A stretch of DNA of 64,000 nucleotides from Palleniella intestinalis (GCF_013166595.1 NZ_JABKKG010000003.1:87408-151407); one strand, 5' to 3'; counted from the stretch's first letter, positions 44,743 through 53,274 are shown. The notes: generated by a model not told the origin, from the sequence alone. A program made the numbers and translations.

Positions 44743-45012
44743 TAAAAACGCTACCAAGGCACCGTGAAACGGTGGCTCTTCGTTAACCGCCTATGGAGCG
44801 AAGCGACATGGGCGGCAACCTCAGTACATCAGCTTGCACCGTAAGACGGTGCCTCATGCCGTAAACACGCCCATGACAATCCCCTTTCGTGTGAGGCACC
44901 GTCTTACGGTGCAGAATTACTCGCCCTGAGACACCCTGCATGTTCGGCTACGCCTCCATACAGGGTTAACGAAGAGTCACCGTTTCACGGTGCTTTTTAT
45001 AGCATTTTTTTT
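44743..45012. repeat. Nested palindromic element (270 bp) with four CACCGT...ACGGTG hairpins
   Basis: Outer arms 44757-44787 and 44965-44994 match in 28 of 30 positions and extend outward with A/T-rich imperfect arms (AAAAACGCTA / TAGCATTTTT). Inner arms 44836-44856 and 44892-44912 match perfectly over 21 bp. Each arm is itself a hairpin: 44760-44774, 44836-44852, 44896-44912, 44978-44992. Middle segments around TATGGAG also mirror each other. The symmetry centre is about 44875. No ORF or transposase is inside. Candidate MITE/REP-like element or large structured RNA. Confidence 0.8.
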
Positions 45013-45063
45013 GGGTATCAGATAACGCAAATTCATCGAACTCAAGTTAATAACTGCAAACAA

Positions 45064-45107
45064 CAAGTACCCCGGCTATCATCAAGTCATGATAGTCGGG
45101 GTACTTG
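45064..45107 (-). terminator. Terminator-like hairpin after the acyl-AMP ligase fusion gene
   Basis: CAAGTACCCCGGCTATCAT (45064-45082) pairs with 45089-45107, 18 of 19 positions, with a 6-base loop. It is 65 bp beyond the stop on the minus strand. The tail on that strand is T-rich (GTTGTTTG), not a perfect run. Confidence 0.7.
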
Positions 45108-45172
45108 CTTTATAATGTCAGCCACAGCTTTTGCATTGTTTCCTATGCGAGAATGCCGTGACGACCATGCTG

Positions 45173-47686
45173 TTAAAGCCTGTCATTGATGACTGTGCGT
45201 ATCTTGTTGGCAAACTCGTCGTATGTTCCTGACGGCTTCACGATAGGGAGATACTCCACATCGATATGGCTTGTGTTCACAAAATGCTTGCCGCGAGGCA
45301 GAGCATCGTAAGCACCGCGGATACATACCGGCAGCACAGGGATGTCAAGCTCTACGGCGAGGATGGCAAACATCTTCTTGAACTTTCCTATCTCACCGGA
45401 GTGGGTGCGTGAGCCTTCAGGGAAAATCACCACGTTCTTGCCCTGTTTCAGCACCTGAGCGAGTTTCAGGATGGAGTTTTTGAGATTCCTTTTCTCCATA
45501 AGGATGATGTTGTTGTGGCGGGCAAGGTATTTCACAACCGGATGCTGCACATGCTCCTCTGTGGCGTAGAAATAGTAGTCTTTTATCCTGGAGAAGTCAA
45601 CTCCCGACATCACGAGCGGCCCGTCCATGAAGCTCTGGTGGTTGGCTGCAAGGATGAACGGCCCTTTCTTCGGAATATTCTCTGTGCCTCGCACTTTCAG
45701 ACTGTTATAGACCTTGAATGAGCCTTTGAACATCTTGCCGGCAACAGGCAACATCGGCGATGTCTTTGGCAGTACAAGGTTCATCACTGTGTCATCGTTG
45801 AGCAATGTCTTCCAGTCGGTCTCCTCCATGACAGCCCTTGTCTTGTGGTGCGCGATGTGGTCTGCCATAGCCTTGATGTTAGGGAAATCAGCCATTTTGT
45901 CCGTCATCACGGTCATGCCGAAGCTCTGCTCTATGAAGCCCTGAAGGCTGACTTTGTCAAGGGAGTCAAAGGCAAGGTCAGTCTCGATGTGGGATTCCGG
46001 GTGCACAGGGAGCTTCTTCTCAGCCTCGATGTATTTTTTCAGAATCATGAATTCCTCGGAATAAGCAACCTTCTCTGAAGGATTCTGTGCTTCTGCTGAC
46101 GAGGCTTTCCTGTCGGTGCACTCCTTTACAATGTCCTTGAGCTTGTACCTCTGAATCTTGTCCAGTCGTGTCCTTGGTATGTCACCATGGTAGACAAGGA
46201 TGCGCATCACCTTCTTGTAGTTCTCCACGGTAAGGTTGTAAGGTTCGATTACCTCGCGTTTCAGCGTTTTCTCGATGTCACTGTCTGTCTTGCCCTCAGC
46301 CCACAGCTCCTGTGGTACTATAATGGCAAGGAGCATATCGTCCTTTTCCGTTACGGCGCACTCCTTTACCTTGTCGGTGTACCTCTCTATATAGAACTCT
46401 ATCTCGTTAGGCTGCACATTCTTGCCGTTGGAGAGTACTATGATTTCCTTCTTTCGTCCTGTGATTACGATACGGCCTTTTTCGTCAAAATGTCCAAGGT
46501 CGCCTGTATGGAGATAGCCGTCCTTGTCGATTACCTCGGCAGTCTCTTCCGGGCGGTTGTAGTAGCCCGGCATGAGGTTAGGGCCTTTTGCGCAGATTTC
46601 TCCGTCGATGATCTTGCAGTCCACCGTAGGCAGAGGCAGTCCGGCACATCCCGGAATGATGTCATCGGGGCGTGTGAATGAAATCATCGGAGCTGTCTCT
46701 GTCATGCCGTAGCCTTCAAGGACGTCAAGGCCGAGAGTGCGCAGCCCCATACCGATTTCCTTGTCAAGGGCGGCTCCGCCACACACGCAGTAGTCGAGAT
46801 AGCCACCCATTTTCTTATGAACCGACTGGAATACGAAGCGTGACAGACGGCGGCTGTTGGCCTTGCGGCACATGTTGAACAAGCCGCGTGTGACAGCTTT
46901 CTCGTCGATTTTCTTCTTTATGCCAACATAGAGCATCTGCCACAGGCGCGGAACACCGATGAAGATGCCCACTCTTCCACGGCACAGCGTGTCCATAATG
47001 TCAGGACCTGTCATGGAAGGGCATATCGCCACACCTCCGCCACACACTATCGGAGCCACGAGAGTGCCGATAAGTGGGAACACATGGTGCAGAGGCAGGA
47101 GAATCATTGTCCTGCGCTCGGTGTTGAAGATAGGCACATCCTTGGATACGCTGTCGATGTTGGCATAGATGTTCTTGTAGGTAAGCATCACACCCTTTGG
47201 CGAGCCTGTCGTGCCGGAGGTGTAGATTATTATGGCAACGTCGTTTGATTGAGGGTTGGGCGTTAACGATGATGTGTTGACAGGGGCACTGCTGACGCTT
47301 GCCTGCTCATGGTCGTCAATGATGATAATCTGCATTTCAACCGCTGCCTCGTCCATTGCTTTGCGCAGTGTCTCGACGTGTGACAGTGATGTCCATACCG
47401 CAACAGGCTTGCAGTCGTCAAGGATGTATGCCACATCCCTTACTGTCGCAGCGGCATCAACCGGCACGGCGATGCACTTGTTCTGCCACACTGCAAAGAA
47501 AGCGTAAACCCATCCTTCACGGTTCTCGCTGAAAATGACCACCTTGGGGACTTCGTTGACCATGGTCTGCCAATCCTTTCGTTTCGGTGTGTAGGATGCA
47601 AAGTGATTGATGCGCTGTGCCATCTCCTTGTATGACACATAGTGCTCACCGGCGATAATTGCGGTTTGTTCAAGATTTTCTATCAT
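45173..47686 (-). CDS. Three-domain acyl-AMP ligase / acyl carrier / PlsC acyltransferase fusion
   Basis: 837 residues from ATG 47686 (MIENLEQTAIIAGEHYVSYK); an in-frame extension to 47743 enters the promoter region. Domain 1 (about 1-520) is an AMP-binding ligase: IIIYTSGTTGSPKGVMLTYK, EGYGMTETAPM, YLHTGDLGHFDEKGRIVITG, RKKEIIVLSNGKNV. Domain 2 (about 550-625) is a carrier with the phosphopantetheine Ser in LAFDSLDKVSL. Domain 3 is PlsC-like: AANHQSFMDGP (H-x4-D) and VVIFPEGSRTHSGEIG. The protein probably activates a fatty acid, loads it on its own carrier and esterifies a lysophospholipid, as E. coli Aas does. It is transcribed alone. Confidence 0.92.
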   Translation of the reverse strand: MIENLEQTAIIAGEHYVSYKEMAQRINHFASYTPKRKDWQTMVNEVPKVVIFSENREGWVYAFFAVWQNKCIAVPVDAAATVRDVAYILDDCKPVAVWTSLSHVETLRKAMDEAAVEMQIIIIDDHEQASVSSAPVNTSSLTPNPQSNDVAIIIYTSGTTGSPKGVMLTYKNIYANIDSVSKDVPIFNTERRTMILLPLHHVFPLIGTLVAPIVCGGGVAICPSMTGPDIMDTLCRGRVGIFIGVPRLWQMLYVGIKKKIDEKAVTRGLFNMCRKANSRRLSRFVFQSVHKKMGGYLDYCVCGGAALDKEIGMGLRTLGLDVLEGYGMTETAPMISFTRPDDIIPGCAGLPLPTVDCKIIDGEICAKGPNLMPGYYNRPEETAEVIDKDGYLHTGDLGHFDEKGRIVITGRKKEIIVLSNGKNVQPNEIEFYIERYTDKVKECAVTEKDDMLLAIIVPQELWAEGKTDSDIEKTLKREVIEPYNLTVENYKKVMRILVYHGDIPRTRLDKIQRYKLKDIVKECTDRKASSAEAQNPSEKVAYSEEFMILKKYIEAEKKLPVHPESHIETDLAFDSLDKVSLQGFIEQSFGMTVMTDKMADFPNIKAMADHIAHHKTRAVMEETDWKTLLNDDTVMNLVLPKTSPMLPVAGKMFKGSFKVYNSLKVRGTENIPKKGPFILAANHQSFMDGPLVMSGVDFSRIKDYYFYATEEHVQHPVVKYLARHNNIILMEKRNLKNSILKLAQVLKQGKNVVIFPEGSRTHSGEIGKFKKMFAILAVELDIPVLPVCIRGAYDALPRGKHFVNTSHIDVEYLPIVKPSGTYDEFANKIRTVINDRL

Positions 47687-48054
47687 TGTCTTGTCGCTGT
47701 TGATATGGTTGTTTTTATTTAGCGAATAGTTTATTTTGTTCACAAAATTACAAAAATTGTTCCAAATTTCCGTAAAATATGTAACGAATTATATATTGTT
47801 AACAGAGAAGCTGTGCATTGTCGTTGCTTTGGTGCAGATAATGCAAACCGAACGTAATGGAACTTGTTCCAGACTGCCGAGTTGCATCTTATGTTATGCA
47901 AAGTTACATAAATATTTTAAATAAGGTGCATTCTTGGTGAAAAAATGATGCCGGAACTATGAATTTTTGTTTATTTGCCTATGCGTTTGTGCCGTTTCAC
48001 CGATTACGCAAGGACAGTTGGCTTAATGTGCTGTGATTAAGGGCGTTGCGAAAG

Positions 48055-48142
48055 GTTACCTTTTACAAGGTGAAGTGTTACCTTTTGTATGGTCAACCGT
48101 TACCTTTCACCATGCAAAAGGTTACCTTCCGTATGCCAGTCA
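48055..48142. repeat. 22-bp-periodic GTTACC array B
   Basis: GTTACCTTT(T/C) or a close variant begins at 48055, 48077, 48099 and 48121, exactly 22 bp apart; the intervening 12-13 bp differ. Several units contain short internal complements such as ACCTT-ttac-AAGGT. Same core and period as 10559-10647. It lies between the divergent ligase and aldose-epimerase genes, 75 bp before the likely -7 box of the latter. Confidence 0.75.
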
Positions 48143-48218
48143 CTCCTTTACGGCAAATAATTGAGTGGCAAAGTGAAGAGTTTTCAGATATTTGCTGTGT
48201 TTTTCTGATAACTTTTTG

Positions 48219-48226
48219 TACCTTTG
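48219..48226 (+). promoter_or_regulatory. Likely -7 box for the aldose-epimerase gene
   Basis: TACCTTTG 54 bp before the ATG. A TTTG at 48191-48194 is 24 bp upstream, longer than the usual 19-20, so the -33 element is uncertain. Confidence 0.5.
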
Positions 48227-48279
48227 CAAAAGATAACCGATTGGAGTTTTTGCAGACAAACGATATAATATTATAGGTA

Positions 48280-49164
48280 ATGGAAATTGTATTGAAGAAC
48301 AACAGACTGCGTGTTGTCGTTGATACGTACGGAGCGGAAATAACTAAAGTTGAGAACTTTACGGACGGAGAGACCGTGAAAGACTGTGTTTGGGACGGCA
48401 ATCCGCGGTGGTGGAAGCGCCATACACCTGTGCTCTTCCCGATTGTCGGTTCGTTGTGGCATGGCGTCATGCGCCATAATGGCTGCGAATACGCCATGAG
48501 CCAGCATGGTTTTGCGCGCGACTCTGAGTTTGAAGTGGTGGCAGCGACAGACACTTGTGTGGAGATGCGCCTGGCAAGTTCGGACGAGACATTGAAGGTC
48601 TATCCATTCCATTTTGAGTTATTCATGAAGCATGAAATCTTCGACGACGGCACAATTACGACCTCATGGCGCGTTGTGAACACAGGTTCTGAGGAGATGC
48701 ATTTCCAGATTGGCGGTCATCCGGCATATCTTCTTTCCGTTTCCGAATCGGGAGAGTACGAAGGCACGGTGAGATTGTCCGGCGGCAAGCTGCCTTATCG
48801 TCTGACAACGATTGAGGCAGAAGGATGTGTCGCTTTGGGCGAGACGGTTTTTGAGGGGGATGCAATCACGATAACTCCTGACACTTTTGCCCATGACGCT
48901 TTCATTTTCGAGGCTCCGTGTCCCGGCACTGTCACGTTGTGCGACGGCAACGGCAAGGAAATTCTTGTGTTCCGTTCTGACTGTCCTGCGCTTGGCATCT
49001 GGGCACCGGGTAGAGGCGAGACCGCTCCCTTTGTCTGCATAGAGCCTTGGTGGGGACGCACTGACCGTATGGGTTACACAGGTGCCGCTGCTGACCGCGA
49101 ATATATGCAGCACCTTGCACCGTCAGCTTCTGCAACAGGCTGCTGGTCAGTGACGTTTAGGTGA
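48280..49164 (+). CDS. Aldose 1-epimerase family protein
   Basis: 294 residues, galactose-mutarotase fold. LRVVVDTYGAEITKVEN, WDGNPRWWKRHTPVLFPIVG, SQHGFARDSEFEVV (conserved His/Arg) and FQIGGHPAYLL (second His) match the LacX/YeaD-like branch. It probably interconverts anomers of a hexose or hexose phosphate in the cytosol; the exact sugar is unknown. It is expressed alone from the promoter near 48219, just after array B. Confidence 0.88.
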   Translation: MEIVLKNNRLRVVVDTYGAEITKVENFTDGETVKDCVWDGNPRWWKRHTPVLFPIVGSLWHGVMRHNGCEYAMSQHGFARDSEFEVVAATDTCVEMRLASSDETLKVYPFHFELFMKHEIFDDGTITTSWRVVNTGSEEMHFQIGGHPAYLLSVSESGEYEGTVRLSGGKLPYRLTTIEAEGCVALGETVFEGDAITITPDTFAHDAFIFEAPCPGTVTLCDGNGKEILVFRSDCPALGIWAPGRGETAPFVCIEPWWGRTDRMGYTGAAADREYMQHLAPSASATGCWSVTFR

Positions 49165-49213
49165 TATGGTGGTGTCTCTAAATTCGCCAATTTGAAGAAT
49201 CGTTATAAATAAA

Positions 49214-49528
49214 ATGTCCCTGAACCTCAATTCAAATATGACGGTGGCGGACTGTGGACAACTTTCTTTTTCAGCGAAGAATACCAAAAAAGTATTGATA
49301 AGCGACCAGAAAGCGACCAGAAAGCGACCAGAAAACAGTTTGCAAGAACAGGAGGACGCCATTGTGGAACTTATTCTGGTCAACCCCTATATTTCCAGAA
49401 AAGAGATTGCTCGACAGCTGGATATGCATGACAGTAGCGTGAAACGCCGTCTGGCATCACTTCAGGATCGCAATGTGATACGGCGTGTGGGGGCTGCAAA
49501 GGGCGGTTATTGGCAAGTAATAAAGTAA
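49214..49528 (+). CDS. Small winged-helix protein with 11-bp VNTR, perhaps a truncated AlbA_2 protein
   Basis: 104 residues. The C-terminal part (EDAIVELILVNPYISRKEIA, RQLDMHDSSVKRRLASL) is a winged helix closely resembling the end of the next gene's product (MEYLVCNPSATRKELAEAI). The middle SDQKATRKRPEN is encoded by three copies of an 11-bp unit at 49301-49333, each read in a different frame. The N-terminal 25 residues have no match. It may be a free regulator or the surviving 3' end of an AlbA_2 gene. Its stop is 5 bp before the next ATG. Confidence 0.55.
   Translation: MSLNLNSNMTVADCGQLSFSAKNTKKVLISDQKATRKRPENSLQEQEDAIVELILVNPYISRKEIARQLDMHDSSVKRRLASLQDRNVIRRVGAAKGGYWQVIK
49301..49333 (+). 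repeat. 11-bp tandem repeat, three copies
   Basis: Unit AGCGACCAGAA x3. As 11 is not a multiple of three, gain or loss of one unit changes the reading frame of the 49214 gene. Confidence 0.85.
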
Positions 49529-49533
49529 AAGAA

Positions 49534-51075
49534 ATGAACAGGAACGAACTGAATAACACTTTACTGCGTGGAGAACGCATATCCTTGGAGTGCAAGAAAG
49601 CAAAGAATGAAGTCCCGAAGTCCGTTTGGGAAACTTACTCTTCGTTTGCAAACACACTGGGCGGTGACATATTGCTTGGTATGGAAGAGGACTTGTCGGC
49701 TGAGGATAATGCCGGACGCTTCACTGTTGTGGGTGTTGATAATCCGGGCAAGATAAAAACGGATTTGTGGAATACGCTGAACAGTGACAAAGTCAGTTGC
49801 AATGTGCTTGTGGATGACGACGTGTCAGAGATAAATGTGGATGACAAGGTTGTGGTTTGCATTCATGTTCCGCAAGCCGATTTCACACAACGCCCTGTAT
49901 ATATTAATGGTAATCCGATAAAAGGTTCGTTCCGCAGAAACCATGAAGGAGACTATCATTGCACGGAAGAAGAGGTTAGGGCAATGATGCGTGATGCCAA
50001 TGCAGAAGGCAACGACAGTATGCTGGTGGAGTACTATGGCATGGACGATATTGACCCGGATTCACTGCGCCAATACCGCACAGAGTTTCGTGTTCTCAAC
50101 AGTGGGCATACTTGGAACAATTTGGACGACAAAGATTTCCTTAAGCAGTTGGGCGGCTATGTGATTGACAGGCGCAGTGGAAAAGAAGGACTGTCTTTGG
50201 CTGGGCTGCTGATGTTCGGCAAAGGGCTGCCTGTCAGGGAACGCTTTTCAAATTTCCGTATGGATTATGTGGATATGAGTCATTTGGTGGGTGACGAACG
50301 TTATCATGACCGTCTGACTTACGATGGACGCTGGGAAAACAATCTTTATCAGTTTTTCCATTTGGTGAACTCCAAACTGACCATGGATTTGCCGCGTCCT
50401 TTCAAATTGGAAGGTGTCCGGCGTGTAGACGATACTCCTCAGCATAAGGCTGTACGAGAAGCATTTACTAATTCCATTATCCATTCAGATATGTTCTTGT
50501 CAGGCGGGATTCTTCGTATAGACAAATACGATGACCGGCTGTGTTTCCGCAATCCGGGTATATTGAAACTTCCGATGGAGCAGGTCTATGCCGGTGGCAG
50601 TTCCAAAGCGCGTAACCCTAAAATGCAGAACATGCTCCGTATGATAGGTTATGGTGAGAATCTCGGTTCCGGTTTTCCTAAAATCCTTGCAGCATGGAAA
50701 GAGGCAGGCTGGCAGGAACCGGTGTTGGAAAACCGTTTTGAATTGGATGAGGTAAGGCTTACATTGTTTATTCCTTTTGTGGAGACCATACAAAAAACTA
50801 CCCAAGAAACTACCCAAGAAACTACCCAAGAAACTACCCAAGAAACTACATATAGGAGGACTGAACTTCAAAATGCAATCATGGAATATCTTGTGTGTAA
50901 TCCATCTGCTACACGAAAAGAACTTGCAGAAGCTATACCGAATTGTACTGTAGATGGTATTAAATATAATTTGGGGAAGTTGCAAAAAATGGGTGTGATT
51001 ACGCGAGTAGGAAGTACAAAATCAGGACATTGGAAGGTGTTGGTGGACTTAAAAGGAAATTCTTATGATTCATAG
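49534..51075 (+). CDS. AlbA_2 (Schlafen-like) domain ATP-binding protein
   Basis: 513 residues from ATG 49534; a TTG at 49510 would overlap the previous gene. The AlbA_2 domain is at the start (RGERISLECKKAKNEVPKSV, SSFANTLGGDILLGM). The GHKL-type HATPase_c_4 region has VREAFTNSIIHSDMF and GYGENLGSGFPKILAAW. A TTQE repeat linker (50797-50850) precedes a C-terminal winged helix (CNPSATRKELAEAIPN). Such proteins are thought to be transcription regulators or defence-related; no function is proven. It overlaps the next gene by 11 bp. Confidence 0.88.
   Translation: MNRNELNNTLLRGERISLECKKAKNEVPKSVWETYSSFANTLGGDILLGMEEDLSAEDNAGRFTVVGVDNPGKIKTDLWNTLNSDKVSCNVLVDDDVSEINVDDKVVVCIHVPQADFTQRPVYINGNPIKGSFRRNHEGDYHCTEEEVRAMMRDANAEGNDSMLVEYYGMDDIDPDSLRQYRTEFRVLNSGHTWNNLDDKDFLKQLGGYVIDRRSGKEGLSLAGLLMFGKGLPVRERFSNFRMDYVDMSHLVGDERYHDRLTYDGRWENNLYQFFHLVNSKLTMDLPRPFKLEGVRRVDDTPQHKAVREAFTNSIIHSDMFLSGGILRIDKYDDRLCFRNPGILKLPMEQVYAGGSSKARNPKMQNMLRMIGYGENLGSGFPKILAAWKEAGWQEPVLENRFELDEVRLTLFIPFVETIQKTTQETTQETTQETTQETTYRRTELQNAIMEYLVCNPSATRKELAEAIPNCTVDGIKYNLGKLQKMGVITRVGSTKSGHWKVLVDLKGNSYDS
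50797..50850 (+). repeat. 12-bp tandem repeat encoding TTQE
   Basis: Four full copies of ACTACCCAAGAA and a partial fifth. In-frame units, so copy number would change linker length only. Confidence 0.9.
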
Positions 51076-52006
51076 AGCTTCGGCACAGTTTCGGTCAGCG
51101 TTCCGTCCTGCTACAAAGACAACGTTGTGGCTGTTGAAGATAATGCTACCTATATCGTTGGTGGTGAGGCTGTTGCAGTACTATGGCGTGATAGCATGGC
51201 TGGCTCAGTATCTTGATGCCGTCTTCCAGTATCTCGGGTTACCCGGAGCGTCAGCGATAGCATTCCTTACGGGTGCTTCGGTGACAACATACGCCGGTCT
51301 TGCCGTAATGCTTAGCATGGAACTGACCATGCGCGAGGCTACGATAATCGCGATAATGATGCTCCTTTGCCATGCCCTCCCGTTGGAGTGTGCGGTAGTG
51401 AAGCGTGTTGGCTCTAACCCTTGGAAAATGGCTGTGTTGAGAATCGTGGCAGCCTTTGCCGCAGCCCTGTTCCTGAATGCTGTGCTTCCGGAGATGACCA
51501 GTCCATTTGTGGCTCATCCGGAGGCTGATGCAGAGGGGGCGGTGTGGACAGTTATGGAGTTGTGGCTGCTTGCCTCGCTGAAGCTGTCTTTGATGATTTA
51601 TCTGCTGATTTACAGTCTCATGGTTGTGCAGCGTCTGCTCAGCGAGTTTGGTGTTATGCCTTTGCTTGACAAACCGTTGCGTCCGGTGATGCTCCTGTTC
51701 GGTCTGCCGGAAAACTCAGCTTATCTTTGGCTTGTCGGCAATGTCCTTGGAATCAGTTATGGGTCGGCAATGATGCTTGACCTTGAGGATTCCGGTGCGA
51801 TAACCAAGGAAGAGGCGAACGAAGTGAACTACCACCTGATCATGAACCATTCGATGCTTGAGGACACTCTTGTGTTCTCGGCGGTAGGCATATCAGCGTT
51901 TTGGATACTTTTTGTCCGTATGCTCTTTGCCTTTCTTCTTGTTTGGAGCCGTAGACTTCTTGGATTGTCCTTCAGAAAATGCAAAACAGTCTCTAAAAAA
52001 GGTTAA
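51065..52006 (+). CDS. Nucleoside-recognition (Gate) domain membrane protein
   Basis: 313 residues with about eight membrane helices. LPGASAIAFLTGASVTTYAG and LLCHALPLECAVVKRVG are the Gate/nucleoside-recognition pattern, repeated in the second half (GISYGSAMMLDLEDSGAITK, NHSMLEDTLVF). The substrate is unknown; relatives include SpmA/SpmB and YjiH. It overlaps the AlbA_2 gene by 11 bp, so the two may be co-translated. The ftsX promoter begins right after its stop. Confidence 0.83.
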   Translation: MIHRASAQFRSAFRPATKTTLWLLKIMLPISLVVRLLQYYGVIAWLAQYLDAVFQYLGLPGASAIAFLTGASVTTYAGLAVMLSMELTMREATIIAIMMLLCHALPLECAVVKRVGSNPWKMAVLRIVAAFAAALFLNAVLPEMTSPFVAHPEADAEGAVWTVMELWLLASLKLSLMIYLLIYSLMVVQRLLSEFGVMPLLDKPLRPVMLLFGLPENSAYLWLVGNVLGISYGSAMMLDLEDSGAITKEEANEVNYHLIMNHSMLEDTLVFSAVGISAFWILFVRMLFAFLLVWSRRLLGLSFRKCKTVSKKG

Positions 52007-52009
52007 TCT

Positions 52010-52041
52010 CTTGCGCGCGTGGTTTTTTTTGAGTAACTTTG
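52010..52041 (+). promoter_or_regulatory. ftsX promoter with T8 spacer tract
   Basis: CTTG at 52010-52013, 20 bp, TAACTTTG at 52034-52041. The spacer contains T8 (52023-52030). It decides the ftsX start: an ORF extension upstream to 51912 would lie before the transcript start. Confidence 0.65.
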
Positions 52042-52067
52042 CACATTATTTTGTAAATTGGATAAAA

Positions 52068-52952
52068 GTGGCAAAAAATAAACGCAAGAAGAAATGTGGT
52101 CGTCATGGTGGTTTGCAGGTGGTAACACTGTGCATAAGCACATCACTCGTGCTCATACTTTTGGGTATGGTGGTTTTCTCTGTCCTCACGGCTCACAACC
52201 TGTCAAGCTATGTGAAGGAGAACCTTACCGTGACTGTCATGCTCAGTGAGGAAATGACGCAGTCGGAAGCCTATAAACTTTGTGTGAAGTTGAATAGCCG
52301 CCCTTATATAGCACATACAACGTATATCAGTCCCGAGCAGGCTCTTAAGGAGCATGTGAAGGCTATGGGGTCAGACCCTACGGAGTTTCTTGGCGGCAAC
52401 CCTTTCGTTGGAAGCATAGAGATGCAGATGAATGCCGATTATGCCAACAGTGATTCCCTGAAATGGATTACCAAAGAGCTGAAATCCAACGCGAAAGTTA
52501 CGGACATAACATACCAGAAGGACTTGATGGACCAGGTTAATGACAACCTGAAGAAAACCAGCATCGTGCTTCTTGTGCTTGCTGCGCTGCTGACGTTTGT
52601 GTCATTCTCTTTGGTGAACAACACTGTGCGCCTCAGTGTCTATGCACGCCGCTTTTCCATCCATACAATGAAGCTTGTCGGTGCGTCATGGGGATTCATC
52701 CGTTGGCCTTTCATCCGGCGCGCCCTTCTCATCGGTTTGCTGGCAGGTGTCGTTGCTGATGTTGTCCTTGCAGTATGCCTGTATGGACTGTACACTGTTG
52801 AACCGGGCATACTTGTAGTTGCCGATTGGGTGGTTATGGCTGTCACTGGAGGGGCGGTGCTTGTCTTCGGGCTTGTGATCACATCAGTATGCTCTTCGCT
52901 TTCTGTCAACAAGTTCCTGAAAATGAAAGCCGGGGATTTGTACAAGATTTAG
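52068..52952 (+). CDS. ftsX: Cell-division ABC-transporter-like permease FtsX
   Basis: 294 residues from GTG 52068, chosen because it lies 27 bp after the -7 box and starts the usual VAKNKRKKK basic segment. One N-terminal helix (LCISTSLVLILLGMVVFSVL), an extracytoplasmic domain (YVKENLTVTVMLSEEMTQSE) and three C-terminal helices with SFSLVNNTVRLSVYARRFSI then HTMKLVGASWGFIRWPF. With FtsE it regulates peptidoglycan hydrolases at the septum; ftsE is not in this window. First gene of the ftsX-DUF3098-uppP-truB-queA-folK block. Confidence 0.92.
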   Translation: MAKNKRKKKCGRHGGLQVVTLCISTSLVLILLGMVVFSVLTAHNLSSYVKENLTVTVMLSEEMTQSEAYKLCVKLNSRPYIAHTTYISPEQALKEHVKAMGSDPTEFLGGNPFVGSIEMQMNADYANSDSLKWITKELKSNAKVTDITYQKDLMDQVNDNLKKTSIVLLVLAALLTFVSFSLVNNTVRLSVYARRFSIHTMKLVGASWGFIRWPFIRRALLIGLLAGVVADVVLAVCLYGLYTVEPGILVVADWVVMAVTGGAVLVFGLVITSVCSSLSVNKFLKMKAGDLYKI

Positions 52953-53004
52953 CGTCAGGCAGGTAAATGTTTGTATTTGAGGTAAACAAAATATTTTTTT
53001 ATAC

Positions 53005-53238
53005 ATGGATAAGAAAAATCTTGCATTCGGCAAAGAAAATTTCATAGCCCTTGGAATTGGTTTTGTCATTGTCGTCATCGGATTGCTGCTCATGTGTGGC
53101 AGCAGTTCCACAGTGGAACATTACAATGCGGACATCTTCAGTGTGCGTCGCATAAAGGTTGCTCCGGTTGTGACAGTAATTGGTTTCGTGTCAATAATTT
53201 ATGCAATCATACGCAAGCCAAAAGACACAGTAGAATAG
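53005..53238 (+). CDS. DUF3098 membrane protein
   Basis: 77 residues. KNLAFGKENFIALGIGFVIV then two membrane helices around IGLLLMCGSS and VVTVIGFVSIIYAII, with the conserved FSVRRIKVAPVVTVIG loop. It is a Bacteroidota family always found between ftsX and uppP; its function is unknown, presumably envelope- or division-related. Gap to ftsX 52 bp, to uppP 36 bp. Confidence 0.88.
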   Translation: MDKKNLAFGKENFIALGIGFVIVVIGLLLMCGSSSTVEHYNADIFSVRRIKVAPVVTVIGFVSIIYAIIRKPKDTVE

Positions 53239-53274
53239 AGAATCGGCAAAAAAGCATAACGTTAAAAAGAAACT

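Noticed and set aside
44743..45012. Insertion sequence with terminal inverted repeats
   Set aside because: No transposase ORF between the arms and the inner region is itself palindromic; kept as a MITE-like or structured element.
48055..48142. CRISPR array
   Set aside because: Same reasons as the sister array; core too short and spacers of 12-13 bp.
51912..52067. 52-residue N-terminal extension of FtsX
   Set aside because: It overlaps the previous gene and lies before the -7 box at 52034-52041; the GTG at 52068 gives the normal FtsX start.
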